From: Pelargonium tetragonum
Taxonomy: Eukaryota; Streptophyta; Magnoliopsida; Geraniales; Geraniaceae
DNA length: 64,000 nucleotides
Reading direction: 5' to 3'
Assembly (NCBI GenBank): GCA_036897445.1
Contig: JAYMTL010000028.1
Coordinates: 90,411 to 154,410, forward strand
Shown here: positions 10,901 to 24,052 of the stretch, piece after piece
Position numbering within the stretch: the first letter of the stretch is position 1
Layout: each line of letters starts with the position of its first letter
Position numbers and translations under genes: made by a program
The notes under the pieces: generated by a model
Databases searched by the model: none
Told to the model about the DNA's origin: nothing
Seen by the model: only the letters and a program-made list of their open reading frames with translations

Positions 10901-13900
10901 GAAAATATACAGGGACCTCTCTAGGTATATATATAAAGGCACGCCCGGGTTAGGGGCTGCTTATACTACATAGATTGGACTTTATAACAAGTATCTATTA
11001 AAAGAATTGTTGGCAAATTATCTGCCTGCCCTAGTAATACAAAATTACAAAAAGTATTCTGTAAGAAGTCTCTCCTTATAAACTCTGAGAAAACTGTGGG
11101 CCCCGCTTTACTTGGAAATTAACTCCCTATGGATATGTGGTTGACGTGAGTACTACTAAGAGTTGGGATAAGAAAGAATGTTAGGGGCAGTCCTTATAAA
11201 TAAATAGGGTTTAACTGAGGCCTATATTACAAAGAAAATAAGTCCAGGAGTGACGGGAGCTTGCAGGGGTATCAAAGCTCTTTTTAGAGATAAGTGCAAA
11301 TCTCCCAATTATGTAACTCCGCATTAGAAGTCCCCTCAGATCCCACCAGGGAGTCCTTTTAATATAGAATATTTCTAAAAAAGGAAACTTCCTTACTTGA
11401 GCAAATTCCTATTATAATTTATACCAAAGCTTTATATAATTTTAGGGCTTACAAGGGTTCCTCTTCTTTATCTTTACTAGTTATATAAAAGGTTTTATAT
11501 ACATATACATAGATTGCCCTTTTCCGAGCCAAATTTTTTGTTCCAAATAAAGGGCCAGGGCAGTTTAGAAAAAGCTTTAGTAGGGATTTTTTAACCTTGA
11601 AAGTCCTGTAATAATAAGTGTATGCTTTGTAAGTTATTACAAAATACTTAGTCAGTAAAAGGGCTTGGTCCTTATTCTCAAGGAATCTCCTAAAAAAAAC
11701 GGGTTAGTTTTATAGCTTATGCGATAAAATAGGATCCGTTCTAGTTAATACCTTAATGCATAGGTTAGAAGCCTTGGTAATATACTTTTAGTGAACCGCG
11801 TTCATATAAGTCTATGCTTGCCTTTTTTAGCTTAAGAAGAATTTTTATGCTAATTTCTTTTACGGCCATTTACGTGCACCTTAACGCAGGTTACTTTAAC
11901 TAAGTTACTGCGAAAAGAAATTCATTAGGGTGATTTTCTAGGAAGAATTTCACTAAGGTAAGAATAAAAGTGGGAACAACAAGGAATTATAAACAGTAGA
12001 AAGCCCCTTTTGGTTGCCCTCAACTGGGGAGAGCTTATCTCAAACTAAAGGGGTAGTGTCCGAACCTAGCTCGATAGTTGCTAAACCAAATTTCTTATAT
12101 CCCAGTAATGATGTATGAATTTTGCGTCACAGAGCATTAAACTTCTTGCTTTATAAGTGTCTCAGGCTGGTCGTAAAAGGTACTTTTCAGGATTACCAAA
12201 GTCAAGTCCTCCCAGCAAGAAATTTTGTGGCCCCGATAAATGTAACTTAATTAGAAGTCTAAAAGGGGTTCCTACGAGTCTTTCCTCAAATCTGGAAGAA
12301 CAGAATTACTATAGCTGAAAGAGTATATTATTTGATTGAATTTAATAAACAGGACCCCTTTAACTTTTAGATAGTAGATAGAGCTTGAGTTACGGGAGCT
12401 TGTAGAAACTATCCTATAAACCGGGTCGAGAAATTTAGATTAAGCGCAGTAAAACGCTCGGTTTCATCCCAATACAAGAAAGGTTAAAAACTTTATTGGC
12501 TGTGTACTTCTATATATACTTAGAAACTAGTTTGGAAGGTGGGGAACTCCTCAAGAGCAAAAGTAAAGTAGGGTCTTAAAACTAAACTAGCTTTTTATGA
12601 GTATTTACTTTATTATTGAAATATACAAGATACCTGGCACCCGCTTGTAAATAGGATTCACACCCTAAACCTCTTGACAAAAATTATCCCGTTAAAAACC
12701 GCTAACAAAAAGGAAGAACATAGGGAAATAAGGGCTTCAATTAAATTTTGAGATTCTACCAGCTCTTAACTATACATTCCCCTTGTTTTTTTAATTACTG
12801 CGCATACCTCCTCTAGCTTCTTACAACTCGATTTATAGCTTATGGCTAGACTCATTTACTAAAGGTTGCTGTTTCTAGTTCTAGGGTAACCCCTGTTTTT
12901 GTGATAGTGAGAGTCCCCCTACTTTTGTTGGATGTAGATTCAGATTCTTTTATTTAGTTTAGGAAGCTGCTCTCAGGCAACCAGGAAAACTCCAGTTTGA
13001 TTTTATCTTCGATACCTCGCTTCATTAGCGTTACCTAAGGGAGTACTTTTTGATATTGTTGTTTATATTATAATTATAACAGGGTTTATACCTGCATACA
13101 CGAGCCCTAGATTTGAGTTTTACCGCGTAAATGAAGTTTGCTTTTACAGGTTTTTAGGTTTTATAATGCCAACCTAAGGGTTTAAAAGCGCATTTTTTAG
13201 TTCCATAAACTAAAGGTACTCTATTAAAATTTTTTTATTTAAACGCAGCAGTTGGGTATATAAGGTTAATTTGTCTCCTATACATTTTCAGTACGAGTAA
13301 ACCCCAAATTCCTTGAGTATTTAATAACAAGCCCCTTATACTTCTGCGCGGGACTTTAAAGATTTGTTAAAGCAAAGCAACCCATTATACGAATATACGA
13401 AAACCTATATGTAAAGCTCGTAACTTAGGAATGACAGCTTACTCTAATCTAGTTAGTGAAATTCCTTTGAAAGCCATGAATTTCACTTTGATGAAAGTAA
13501 ATACTACTTGAAAAACGAGAAAACGCCCCTTCATTTCTCAAAACTCAGCCTCTTGCTAAGCCTAAATTACTTCTTTATTCTTTACGTTAAGAAAGTTTAA
13601 TTCCTAGTATCAATTATACCCCTAGAAAACAAAAATGACACAAGCAAGGTAGACCCACTAAACGCAACACTACTAGCTTCAAAGCATAATTAAGAGCTTT
13701 GTTCTTGACTAAATCACATTGCCCTTCTTATGGGCCCCTTAATAAAGTTATATCTGTACAATTCCGGTCTAGAGGGGGCTCCTTTAAGAGCTACTATAAA
13801 AATCATTATTACAAGTTACCGAAGAATTTAATTAATTCCGACTCTCCGCATTTTAGGGGTTGAAGTACATAGGACCCTTTTACAAAGGGAGGTGACTTCT

Positions 13901-14520
13901 CTAAAGGGTTTCGAAGTCAAACTAAGATCCTATCCTTTTTAGGCTTACATCTGAATTTTGAGTTTTAAAAGTGCAATTTAGGGTACCCGTTTATAATTAC
14001 AAAAAGGTATCCAGAACTCTCTTCCAAAAAGTCAAAAACCCCTTTTTTACTATTATCTATTATATTAAATAAGAGGAGCGAGATTCAAGTTATTTACAAT
14101 ACCTCTTGTTTTCGTGCAAAGACAAGGCCTCGAAGAGAAAACTTGAATACAATTTGCTTCAATTTTGTACCCTACCAAGTGCCTTATTATACCCCGGCCA
14201 GGGGCACCTTTTCCTGGATAAAAAGGCTTTTCGAAGACATTAAAACGGATGGGTTAAAGTTAGTCGCCAGTCTCAATATTTAAAAAGCGTTCTAATTTTT
14301 AAGGGAATCTTTCTCCAAATGGGTAGTTTATCCGGGATTTTTCCGTAATAGAGAGGGGGTGCCCCGATAAAACTTAATCTTTATTGTACAAATCAGTTCT
14401 TAATGAGAATATTGAAGCAAAAAAAAGGGTTTTACTGAGCAATAGCAAAGAAAGAGATAGTAGTTTTTTGCTTAATTCGGAATCTAAAAGCCCCGAGCGG
14501 CAGAGAGAGATAGGCGTAGT
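7920..14520. other. Long gene-free spacer
   Basis: About 6.6 kb of AT-rich sequence with no supported gene, RNA gene or mobile element. The short frames seen at 10.3-10.6 kb on both strands overlap each other, as chance frames do, and show no motif. One imperfect repeat pair is present: GAGTGACGGGAGCTTGCAG at 11248-11266 and GAGTTACGGGAGCTTGTAG at 12387-12405, which differ at two positions. Confidence 0.45.
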
Positions 14521-14690
14521 TTTAAGGAGACCTGTTTTACAACTAGCGACGTGTGGCCTACATTTAACCTGCTGAAGTCCGGAAGATGGAGTCTCTCTTA
14601 CCGACTGTAGCGAAGCGTAGGTAATGTAATTACTATAGTTTAATGAGCAAGCATACATACACTAGTACACCTTCTTATTCTTCTTTTGAC
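14521..14690 (+). repeat. Structured repeat, copy at 14.6 kb
   Basis: Helix 2 is nearly identical to the array copies. TTACC (14598-14602) pairs with GGTAA (14620-14624) around GACTG and the triloop hairpin AGC-GAA-GCG. The GCGAAGC core is a known, exceptionally stable mini-hairpin in DNA. Helix 3 is partly kept (TAGT 14636-14639 with ACTA 14661-14664), followed by ACACC and a pyrimidine-rich tail of CTTATTCTTCTTTTGAC type. The upstream helix 1 is degraded. Overlapping short frames on both strands cover the copy and are not credible genes. Confidence 0.6.
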
Positions 14691-15338
14691 TTATCTTTCC
14701 TTCTTTCTTATTTGTACTAACTTACTGACCTAGCAGGCTTCCTCGACCTAGACTTTGTTCTTGACCTCTCTTCCTTTGTTGCTTGTTTGACTTGTTTTAG
14801 CAGGCTTAAGTGATTTACTTGTTTCTTTGTTCTTCTGTATCATACTCCTGTAGCTGTTAGCTATACCCTACCTTTTGTTGTTAGAAGATAGACATGTACT
14901 CTTATGCTTATGGGCTATACCTGTCTTAGAAGTCTTTATGGGTGCCTGTACTCTTACTATTGCTACTGTAGCTATATTCTTAATTATATTATAGTAATCT
15001 ATAGTAGTAATTATTTTATATAGTTCTTGTAGTAGTTGTCTTACTCTCTTATAGAGAGTTAGTCTTAGTATATTCTATTAAGTTTAAGTAATTATTATAT
15101 GGAATACGTTTAATAGATAGTAATTGATAAGTTATAAGTGTTATTTTACTTTTTATTTTATATACGATACTATATAGATAGTTTTGTACTTCTTTAATTG
15201 CATTACCTCCGATTCCTTGGGTTTATTAATAGGGGAGCCTTGTTAGGTATAGCTAGTATATTACTTTAATCTATTAATATACTATATAAGTAATAGATAC
15301 TGAATTGGGATAGATAGCCTATAAGTTTTAGTTGGTTA
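14691..15338 (+). repeat. Pyrimidine-rich tail and AT linker of the structured repeat
   Basis: The plus strand is conspicuously T and C rich to about 14.86 kb. It then shows the family's GGAGCTATACC-like word (TGTTAGCTATACC near 14855, GGGCTATACCTGTC near 14908). After that comes an AT-rich stretch with many TAGTA and TATAG words. The same order (pyrimidine tail, GCTATACC word, AT linker) separates units in the array at 31.2-33.3 kb, so this is the spacer half of a repeat unit. No gene is visible. Confidence 0.5.
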
Positions 15339-15500
15339 AAGGAACTCTTATTGTTTTGTTTTAGTTGTTACTGACATAGGGAGGTTTTGGCCTTAGAGAA
15401 TAGAGGTTACGGTTATTGTACCTGACTGAAACTTAGTGAGAGAGGGTAACTCACGATAGTATTTAATAGAGTACATAGAGACCTTAACACCCACTCACTT
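15339..15500 (+). repeat. Structured repeat, copy at 15.4 kb
   Basis: Helix 1 pairs AAGG (15339-15342) with CCTT (15391-15394); its loop contains GTTACTG, shared with the minus-strand copies at 44.2 and 44.7 kb. Helix 2 pairs GTTAC (15406-15410) with GTAAC (15446-15450) around GACTG and the triloop hairpin AAC-TTA-GTG. The downstream box reads CCTTAACACCCAC, matching the family's CTATAACACCCAC. It follows the 14.6 kb copy head to tail, about 0.8 kb apart. Confidence 0.6.
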
Positions 15501-17010
15501 TTAGAGACCTTTTCCATTACACACTCTATAATAAAATAGTAGTTCAGTGTATATAATCTTTCTTTATTAGCAGCATAATCTTTCCTGTCTCTAAGTTCTC
15601 TGTCTAGGAATTGGGCCCTCCCAGTAAGAGCTACTGTAATGGATACACTTTCTTTTGTTTCGAATTATGACTCAAATTAGAAAAAGATTTGATGAAGATT
15701 TGTCCGCTTTTTCTAAATACCTTTTTATATAACCATTTAGTGTATATAATCATTATTTATCCGTTTCTCAATTTCGATACACTCTCTTGGTCTCTACTTG
15801 AGTTTGGGGAATAAGAGAGAATCCCTTTTAGTTAGTTTAGGGAATCAAAGGCATATATATAGTAAAAACTCAATGCCAATTTTATGGTCTAGAATAGAAG
15901 GGTTATCCTCAGTTTAGCTGCCTTCTGAAAAAGAGTATTTCCTTTAGTTTTACAACTTCCTTTTGGATTAGAGATGCAAAGAAGTAAGCAAGACAGGCTA
16001 TTCCTTCCTATTTTTCGTGTTTGCCTTGCCTTCTAAATTCCTTTTATTTCTTAGATAGTGCTCCGCTTTACATCGACTTTAACCTTAAACTTCAGTAATA
16101 AAAAAGGATCCTATTACATGTTACCACCCTATATAATTCACTCTCAAAAGGAAAGAATAGGCAAGTTTTACTTAGTTACAAAATTCCTAGCGATTTTCAT
16201 TTAAGGAACTAAAAACACCTGAATGCACTCCCCCTGACTCTCTCCTATTCCTATAAAACTTCCTAAAAAAGGGAAACTCTTCTTTTTGACTCATTTTGAA
16301 AGGACTTGTTAAAGATATAGCCTAAAAACCAGCTTCTTTAAAAAACTTTGGCTTCCCGAAAAGGCAAGTAATCTAGCCTACGAATTACAACCATTACAGA
16401 AAAAGAAACTTCTAGGCATCCCCTTTATCTGTTTTGCTTTGTAATTTCATGTACGTTTTTAACTAAGAGGAATCCTGTAAAAGCGGGTAACCTTTTTACC
16501 TACTTAAACGGATTTTCTTTAATGTCCCGTAATAAAGAGGAAATCCAAGTTAAGAGTCCCTGTCTTAATAAAGTCTTTGCCTCGAATTATCCTCAAAAGA
16601 GCAGCCCTAAATATCTCGAAAAAGTTACCGAAACCTAATCCCTAGAATTCTTTTCTATATTTTTAAGAGGGCCCGGAGGTTAAAACTTGACTAAAAAATT
16701 TTTATTGTAGTAGCAGTTCGCTAGAGCACCAAGATCCCTGTACTTGTAGCTCTTGTGTTTTTGTATTCTTAGCTATTATATTCCGGATTATCTTAATAGC
16801 CTTCTTCTAAGTCTTCGTAGCCGTATATTCCCTCATTATTTGAAACTTTCCTAAATTCTTAGAACTTCTCAAGCAGCTAGTTGCGTTTCTTAAATCTTTG
16901 ATTTATAACATTCCTGTCTAAATTAAGCTCATCTCTAAGGAAATGCAGAATGAAGTGCTACCGTTATTTACAAATTTCAAGGCCCCGGAAAGGCAGCCCT
17001 GTTTATTCCC

Positions 17011-17029
17011 TTAGAAGTGCTCTTGACTT
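17011..17029 (+). repeat. Exact 19-bp dispersed repeat, partner at 51054-51072
   Basis: TTAGAAGTGCTCTTGACTT is found unchanged at both places, in the same orientation, 34 kb apart. The flanks (CCC before one, GGA before the other) do not match, so the shared unit is very short. Confidence 0.6.
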
Positions 17030-19726
17030 TACTTACTCCTAATTGTACAAATTGGGCACTCTCCTGAAAACTCTTCCGAAAGTATCTAAGAGTAGTTCCC
17101 TTTTTTACTAATTCTACTTATTCAATTCTGAAATGAAACAGAGGTTAGAAGCTTTCCCTTATTACGACAAATTCCTTATCTTTGTCTTTAGTTTACATAT
17201 CCTGAGACTTCTAAGACTGAGAAATCCCTATATCTGAAACCTAGAAACATAGAAAGAGTTAGACTTTAATTGAATTACCTCGACTTCTTCCTCTGTACCT
17301 TTCTTTTATTCAGACTTCTTCATCTACCCTTACTCTTCTGTAATTTGGTACTAGCTTAACTTTTACTCATACCCGTGCTTTTATTCTGTATCCCCAGTTT
17401 CTTTGGAGTCTTAGGACCTATACTTCTCTTCCGTAGCTCTATCTTATCCATACCGTAAACTACTTTAGCTTTAATTCCCCAAGGAGCTTCCTAATACCTA
17501 GAATACCTGCAGCTTTAGATTCAGTAGCCCCTTTCTCAGAAATTTAGCTAAATTCTTTTCTAAACAAGGAAGCGCTGAGTCGTATGTCTAAAAGAAAGCA
17601 GTCTTTGCTTAATAGACCCCTTTTAAGATAAGTCCACGTTTATTACGCTAATTCTAATCATGGTAAGGAGTGGGTACCTTTTTTGCATTTGGAACATTTA
17701 ACGCCCAAATTTTTTGATGTTTAGAATTACCTTTTTTATAAAACTAACAGAGTTAAGGGTTTGTTATAATTCACTTGGTAAGGCTTCTTTCTCGGACAGC
17801 AGTCGAGGGGTGTTAAGGCATTCCCAAGTTGCCCTCAGTTCCAGGCCGTTCCTTGTTTACCCACATATATAGGATAAATGTTGTTATTTTTTGCGATTAA
17901 GCAGTTCAAAAAGTTTTTCTGAAATCACTTAGATAGAAAGAGAATATTAGCAGTCTTCTTGAATCCACTATACGCCTATACGCCCTTCCTATCCTATACA
18001 CTACAAGAGAGAATGCCTATAAAAAAGGACTTGATTCCTCTCGCTTTGTCTTTAGTACTAATATTAGAAATGAGTATAAGTAAGTTATTTAGGAATCTCT
18101 TAATTAAGATGATCGAAATAGCGGGGATATTTTCTCGTTATAATTCCATAAAGGAGTGGTTTAATTGGAGCATAGCAAGAGTTATTTAGAAACCTCCTGT
18201 GTCAGTAACTACATAAAGGCAAGAGGTCCTATACCTTAAAGACTACACCTATACTATAATTAACAGGACTTTGTTTATTACAAAACTTATTAACTAACTA
18301 TACTTAGATTACAAATACAAAAAGAATTGTAGAATACTCTCTATACTTACTATTTACCTTATGAACTCTAGAAGAATAAGTAATACCGACAGTAATTTCT
18401 ACAGGCAGCAAGAAGAATTGGGTACCGCTTATAAGACAAGGAATACAAGGGCTCATAAGACTTTTAAGAAAAGGGGTCTTACAGGAAGAGGTTGGCTTTC
18501 AAGATAGAGAGAATTCCTAGGCTTGAAAACATCTTAAAATGCACGATAAACAGGTCTGTAGGAGCACGTTACAGGATCAAAAAGACTATATTCAACTCCT
18601 AAGATTACCTTAAGAGTCAAGTTATTTTCGCTTTATCTAAGTGATTTAGTTCGCTTACATATTTTATAAATTTGGAAAGCCTTGCCGGGGTTATATAGGA
18701 CTCTTGGAGCACCCATGCTATGGGGGGTCAGGGAGTTTTATCGACCATATTAATAAAGTAAGATTGAATAAAGGCTAACAAGGAATCCGAATAGACTAAC
18801 AATATATGAGTCTATCTAGATCTTGAAATGTATAAAATAGGCCCAATATTCTATAGAATTACTTGCTGTAGGTAGATAATGAATAGGTAAAAACAAGGAT
18901 TTTGGAACAAATCTTGGATAGGGAAATTCTCTATTAAAAAGGCTTTATAGGTTAAAGATTTTTTGGGGAAGTTAAAGGGCCCTATTTAAGAGAATAGTGT
19001 GCAAGGTCTTTTCTATAATATTTTTGTGGTGCTACTGCTTGTAGAAAGTAAGGCCAGTCGTGTTAGAAAAAGGAAGCAGGATTTTTCATATACTAATCTT
19101 GTTACTCTATAAACAATCAAAGCGTTAACTGCTAAGTATCCAACTTGTGGAATTCCCTTAAGAAAGAGCTCTCCAGCAGGGAAGGCTACGAATCCTGATA
19201 CCCTAAGGTATTCTGATCTCCTCTAAAGGGAGTTTTTACTAACTATTACTTTATTATATGACTTATATACTTGCGGATACTGTAGAATTAAAGGGCTTTC
19301 CAAGGCTTTAGGCCTACTAAATATTTCAGAGTATACATTACTTAAGGTATCCCATTAATATTGAGTATTTGGGTGCTGGGGTTACTTTATTTTAAAGTCA
19401 ATTTCTTTCTTACATCCTATTTAAATGAAAGTTTGCTAACCTTCCCTGTAAATGACAAAGAAATTCACTTTCACTAAAAAGCCGGTTTAATCAAAAGAGG
19501 AATTCCAAAGAATAAAGTGCTACTAAAAAGTTTTTTAAGCTTACACTAGTTGTTTTGTTGAATTCAAAAGGAACCGCATGCTTTAGAACATAAAGTAATG
19601 AAGACGCTAGGCCAGGGCTTTTAGCTACCAATTTTGATTTTATGAGAGACTTGGTTTAGATAACCCAGGAAAAGTTAGATCCACTAAGGTAAGGTATTTA
19701 CAAGGTTCTAGTAAAAAAAAGGGCTC

Positions 19727-19748
19727 TATATACTATATATAGTATATA
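19727..19748. repeat. Perfect 22-bp AT palindrome
   Basis: The half-site TATATACTATA is followed directly by its exact reverse complement TATAGTATATA, giving a perfect 22-bp dyad with no spacer. It could extrude as a cruciform. In AT-rich DNA such tracts also arise easily by slippage. Confidence 0.6.
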
Positions 19749-19845
19749 CTTTCACACGATTCATTGACAAGTTCAAGGGTGGGAAACCTTTACTATTATA
19801 GAATAAAAGAATAACCAAAAGCCTTCGAAAACTTCCACTTAAGCA

Positions 19846-19875
19846 GACCCCTTAATTAATAATTAATTCAGGGTC
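19846..19875. repeat. Near-perfect palindrome, GACCC to GGGTC
   Basis: The left arm GACCCCTTAATTAAT meets the right arm ATTAATTCAGGGTC around a single base. The arms pair over about 13 positions, with one mismatch and one inserted base. It lies only about 100 bp from the 22-bp AT palindrome at 19.73 kb. No adjacent gene gives it a terminator role. Confidence 0.55.
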
Positions 19876-22800
19876 AGGAAAAGGTATATTCTAGGCTACA
19901 TTTGCTTTGTTCAGATCAGGAAAGTAAGAAGGAACCCTCTCATACTTTTAGCTTGGGTTCTTCCATTCCCCAATGCATTTACTTTATCCAGAATTGGAAA
20001 CATAGGAATGCAAAAGAAACTTCCCCCGCCTTGATACTCTAGACTTTTAAATAAATACCCTGCTTTAGTAGGCGCCCTGGTTTACACTTAGTATTAGATA
20101 AGAAGGAATTCCGTCTTTTATTCCCACAGCTCGAGTTACTTTAGCCTTTTTATACAATTAAATTACACAAGGACTTATCGAATCCAAGACTTAAGGGACC
20201 TCTCGATTTTATGACTTGGATCTTACCCCGCTTTTTAGAGTTTTTTTTAAGAGCCCCTTTATTCTAGGAAAGTTTTGTCCTATAAACCTATAAATAAGAA
20301 TTGAAGCAGTAAAGCTACAGATAGAGAATATAGCCCAAAAGAGTATAGTAGTTAGGAAAGAGGGGTATAGCGCTGGGAAAAAGGGATACATTAAGAAGTC
20401 AGAGTACAGCTAAAGTAGAGAGAAGTAGCTATTACCCAGATTTCAGTTAGTTATTTTCTTCCAGGATTATGTGTCACCCAAAAAGTTTAAAAGAAATGTG
20501 TACAAGTTTTCAAATAAGTAGAGTTTAAGTATGTTTTCACTGAATAAGGAATAAGGTAGAGTCTGGGTAACTAAGTCAGTAAGGATGCCCTTATAATTTC
20601 TAAGAAGCAAGAATCCCATTAGGTTAGGGAGGAGATAAAGAACTTTGTAGGTTGCTTTTGTGTTCCTAGGGGGGTTCTTCCCCGGTTCCCCGGGCATTTT
20701 TTTAGGGATTAGCCAAAACTAAAAAGGATTTTTATTAAGTGTAAGTCTACTAGTTAATATTCCAGGTTTTTGGCCCTATAAATTCAATTTTGGTAGGGGC
20801 GGTTTCCTATAAGCGGAAGTCTTTCTATAAATAACTCTAAATTAGCAATAAGGGCGGGATTGGGTTTTTCGTATCGCAATTTTTATAAGCCATTATTTTA
20901 ATTTAAGTTAAGGTTTTGCAACTCTGCGGATTTTTCTACCTATTATTTTTTAAGGATTAAGGCTTTAATTACTTTTTTTATACAGGTTTGGATTTAAACT
21001 CAGAGAAATGCCCCTTTTGACAAGAAAATGAACTTAGGATCTTAAACAGAGAAAAATTTTTCTATTACTCGGCGAGTTGTTTCCTTATTCTTACTACTAG
21101 GATACCAGTGTATCCTCATAAAGGGCAAAATTTAAAGAGTAAAAGCAGCGCTTTTTTAGTCATTTTGTAATAAAAGCCGGCGTCCCCTCTTTTCTCTCAA
21201 AAAACTTTCTAAATGAATAATTTCAGACTTTTGTAACTAGAAGAATTCTTGGTATTGAATCCATTTACTGAAGGACAAGAGCTCCCTCTTATCTATAAAT
21301 AAGAGCCCCTATATAAGTATTCTTTTAGAGGCGGCTTTTTTCTATTTCAGCTTCTCGATTAGTGTATCTGACCCCTTTGTTATGTATTCCTTTTTAGTTA
21401 CTCCCTAAATTCTACTTAAATTTTATTCTCCTAGCGTGAATTTCCTTTGAGCAGCTAAAATCCCCGAGGAATAGGATCTACTAAAGCACACATGGTTTTT
21501 TCTTTCCAGGAACCCCTTAGTACAAAAACAGCTTATTAAACCCTCGTTAAATATACCGCGGAGCCTCAGGCCCTATATCAAGGAAGGGAAATGAGAAAAG
21601 GCGAGGTATTTGCACTCTAAACTAAATTTGGTATTGTTCAACCTATTAAAATTTTTTACGCTATAGCATATAACTCTGCCTCTTAATTAGTAAACTATAT
21701 AAGATTTTCCTTTCAACAGGCTAATTTGTCTTTTTAGGACTGCTAAACAATCAACAAAAAGGGGTTTTATTGCACTTGTTATACCTTAAATTATAAGGTA
21801 AGGGATGTTTAAAATCCTAGCTAGAAAAGCCTTTTTGTAGGAATATGTAACCCAAGGTCTCTCTTTTATAAATTTATAAAGAAGTTTACCCTTGTTTTTA
21901 GAACTACCACTCTAATTTTCGGGGCTCTGGTTAGTCCTTTTTAGAGGGATCCCCTATGCAAAGGTTTTTCTGATAATAACGTATTTGTATCGAGGTTAAT
22001 TGCTTTACTGTAGTCAGGTCTTGCTTTTAAAATCCTTAGTAGTATTCTGTATATTTATGAAACTTTGTTTCTTTTTTTTGTCGAAGTGCCGACCTTTTCC
22101 TAATATTTTTTGTTTACTGTATACTTTATTTGCAGAGTACCTTTACGTGCACAAACAAATAGCATAGCAGGGAAATCCCGGGGAATATATTTCTCTTAAT
22201 ATGGTTTTACGGGGCCAACCCAACCCTATAAGCCCCTAGTCTTGGTATTGGTATTTAGAACTGGATAAAGCGTAGCTTTTTCTTCCGAAATAGACCTAGA
22301 CCAATACCTTTTTGTTTTTTCTTTTCATATTTTCCGATTAAAGTATACCCCTTAATAATATAGTATAGCGTATAGCTTCTGGAAGTCTCTCTAGTTCCCG
22401 CAGTTCTAGTTATATTCCTGTTATTAGATTAGCGGTAATGATAAAAGGGTTTTGTTGGGAGGCATAAGCAAGAGTGGGTTAGAAACAAGTAAGGGCTCCT
22501 TCTTTCCCCTTTGGTTACTAGGATATTGTACTGGTTATAAACTCTCACTCTAGTCAAAAATAAAGGACAAAAAACTTCTTACTCTCTAGGGATCCTTTCG
22601 AGGTTTGTTGTATTCATGTCTTAAAATTCGTAGTCAGTAATATATTATAACCAAATAGCTTGACTTTTCAGGGCACTTTTTACTATTCAAAATTAGGACC
22701 GCTTAAAAGTACCCAACCTCTACTTTACTTTATGATTTTTGTTGGAATTCTCCCTCTGTTTTATACTGTCAAAAGCCCGCGTCTACCCGCGAACTGCCTG

Positions 22801-22894
22801 CAGGATTTGTAAACGAGGATAATGTAGCATATCGCTGTTATTTTATTCCCTAGAGCTATATTCTGATCACTATCTCTTAACCCGCGTGTTTTAG

Positions 22895-23023
22895 ATTGTT
22901 ACTGCTATAGAGAGGAGCCTGATAGACTTTAGAGGGTTACACTATATACTGAGGGGTGCCGAAGAAGGTAATGTAATTAATAGTATAATAAAATCCTACT
23001 TTCGCTATTAATTACATTACCTT
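22895..23023 (+). repeat. Partial structured repeat extended into a 19-bp inverted repeat
   Basis: The sequence GGAGCCTGATAGACTTTAG followed by GTGCCGAAGAAGGTAATG resembles the junction of helix 1 and helix 2 in the structured repeats. The conserved tail AAGGTAATGTAATTAATAG (22965-22983) is then mirrored exactly at 23005-23023, giving a 19-bp perfect stem with a 21-nt loop. This is the longest perfect hairpin I found in the window. The same AAGGTAATG(T/C)AATTAA word occurs alone near 33881, 38957 (reverse) and 52134. Confidence 0.65.
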
Positions 23024-24052
23024 AACTTGAATTTATAAAAACCAATTTCCTTTAAGCTTTTAAATTCTTTATATTAGAATAGGAGTTCTTCTTTCAAAAG
23101 AGTATGCCCTACAAGTATGTTAAGCGAATGCAAATAGGGGATATTCATTGGGAAATCGGAAATCTTACCTTAATAGAGGTTTTGTGAAATAAGTTAACCT
23201 TATTTTTTGTAAGAAGTCTGGGTACCCCCTTACGAGTAAGGCTTACTCTTGGTTCTACTCAATTTGTATTGTAGTTTAACGGGAAATTCTAGTAATGTAT
23301 AGTAGAGCTCGTGCAAGGTACTGGGTACTGTCTCTAGTTATGTAATATAGGAGAGTTTTTAAAGAACTCTTATTTTTGTTTGCTTTCTTTATACGAGGAT
23401 GCATTTCCTTAATTTGGGTCAGATATTCTATTATTCATTTTATTTATGAAAAGAGTTCGCAGCCTACGGTTAAGTAAAAGACACATTTAAAGTTTTTTTA
23501 GCTTTGATGTATTAAAGGGGCCTTAAATTTGTTTCTAGAAGTAAAGGGCTTTTTCAGTCTACGAACAGGCAAGTAACTCCTATTAGTATTCACAGTTTAT
23601 AAAAAAGAAAAAAGGATTCCCACTCTTTTCTTTTCGAGAATTGGCCCCGGTCTGTCGGGTACTTGGTATAGAAAAGCGGCTAACTTTTCTTAGATATAAG
23701 TCCTCGTCTAGTCGTGAAAGTACCCTTTTAATGTGATATAGAATTCTGAGTATTTCACTCTTTCAAAAAAGCATATAAAATTTTCTGCTACAACTAATAA
23801 CCCAAGCTTTCCTACTGAATTTACGCAGAAGGCTCTTTTGAAATTTAATAACTATGCAACCCTATAGGCCAGGCTGGGAAACCCGTTATGAGGCATCAAA
23901 GAATAAGTTTAGGATTAGCTTCCTATGTACTGACCCAGAGTTTGACTTCCAATTACTTTTAGTCAAGCAGCTCCTCAATAATAAAAGGGGAATCCTTTTT
24001 CTTTTTTGGCAATTAAGCCGGGTCTTGTAGCAATTTTGAAGAGTACTTTTTA
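23024..24052. other. Spacer, nothing recognised
   Basis: AT-rich sequence without a supported gene or repeat. Confidence 0.4.

Larger units (their letters stand above)
15501..22894. other. Long gene-free spacer with scattered repeats
   Basis: No gene is supported in about 7.4 kb. An unrecognised 76-codon frame at 17959-18186 (+) starts with GTG or ATG and has no motif; chance explains it. Repeat words include TTAGAAGTGCTCTTGACTT at 17011-17029 (partner at 51054) and the GAATTGGAAACATAGGAAT type word near 19991 (relatives near 3647 and 36976). A small hairpin CTCTTAT/ATAAGAG lies at 21288-21307. Confidence 0.45.

Noticed and set aside
14374-14658. 94-codon minus frame overlapping a 63-codon plus frame
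   Set aside because: Overlaps the structured repeat hairpin, with frames on both strands and no motif; explained by chance.
19754-19810. CACGATTCA read as an RNA polymerase HDS motif
   Set aside because: No further polymerase residues around it; three-residue matches are common.
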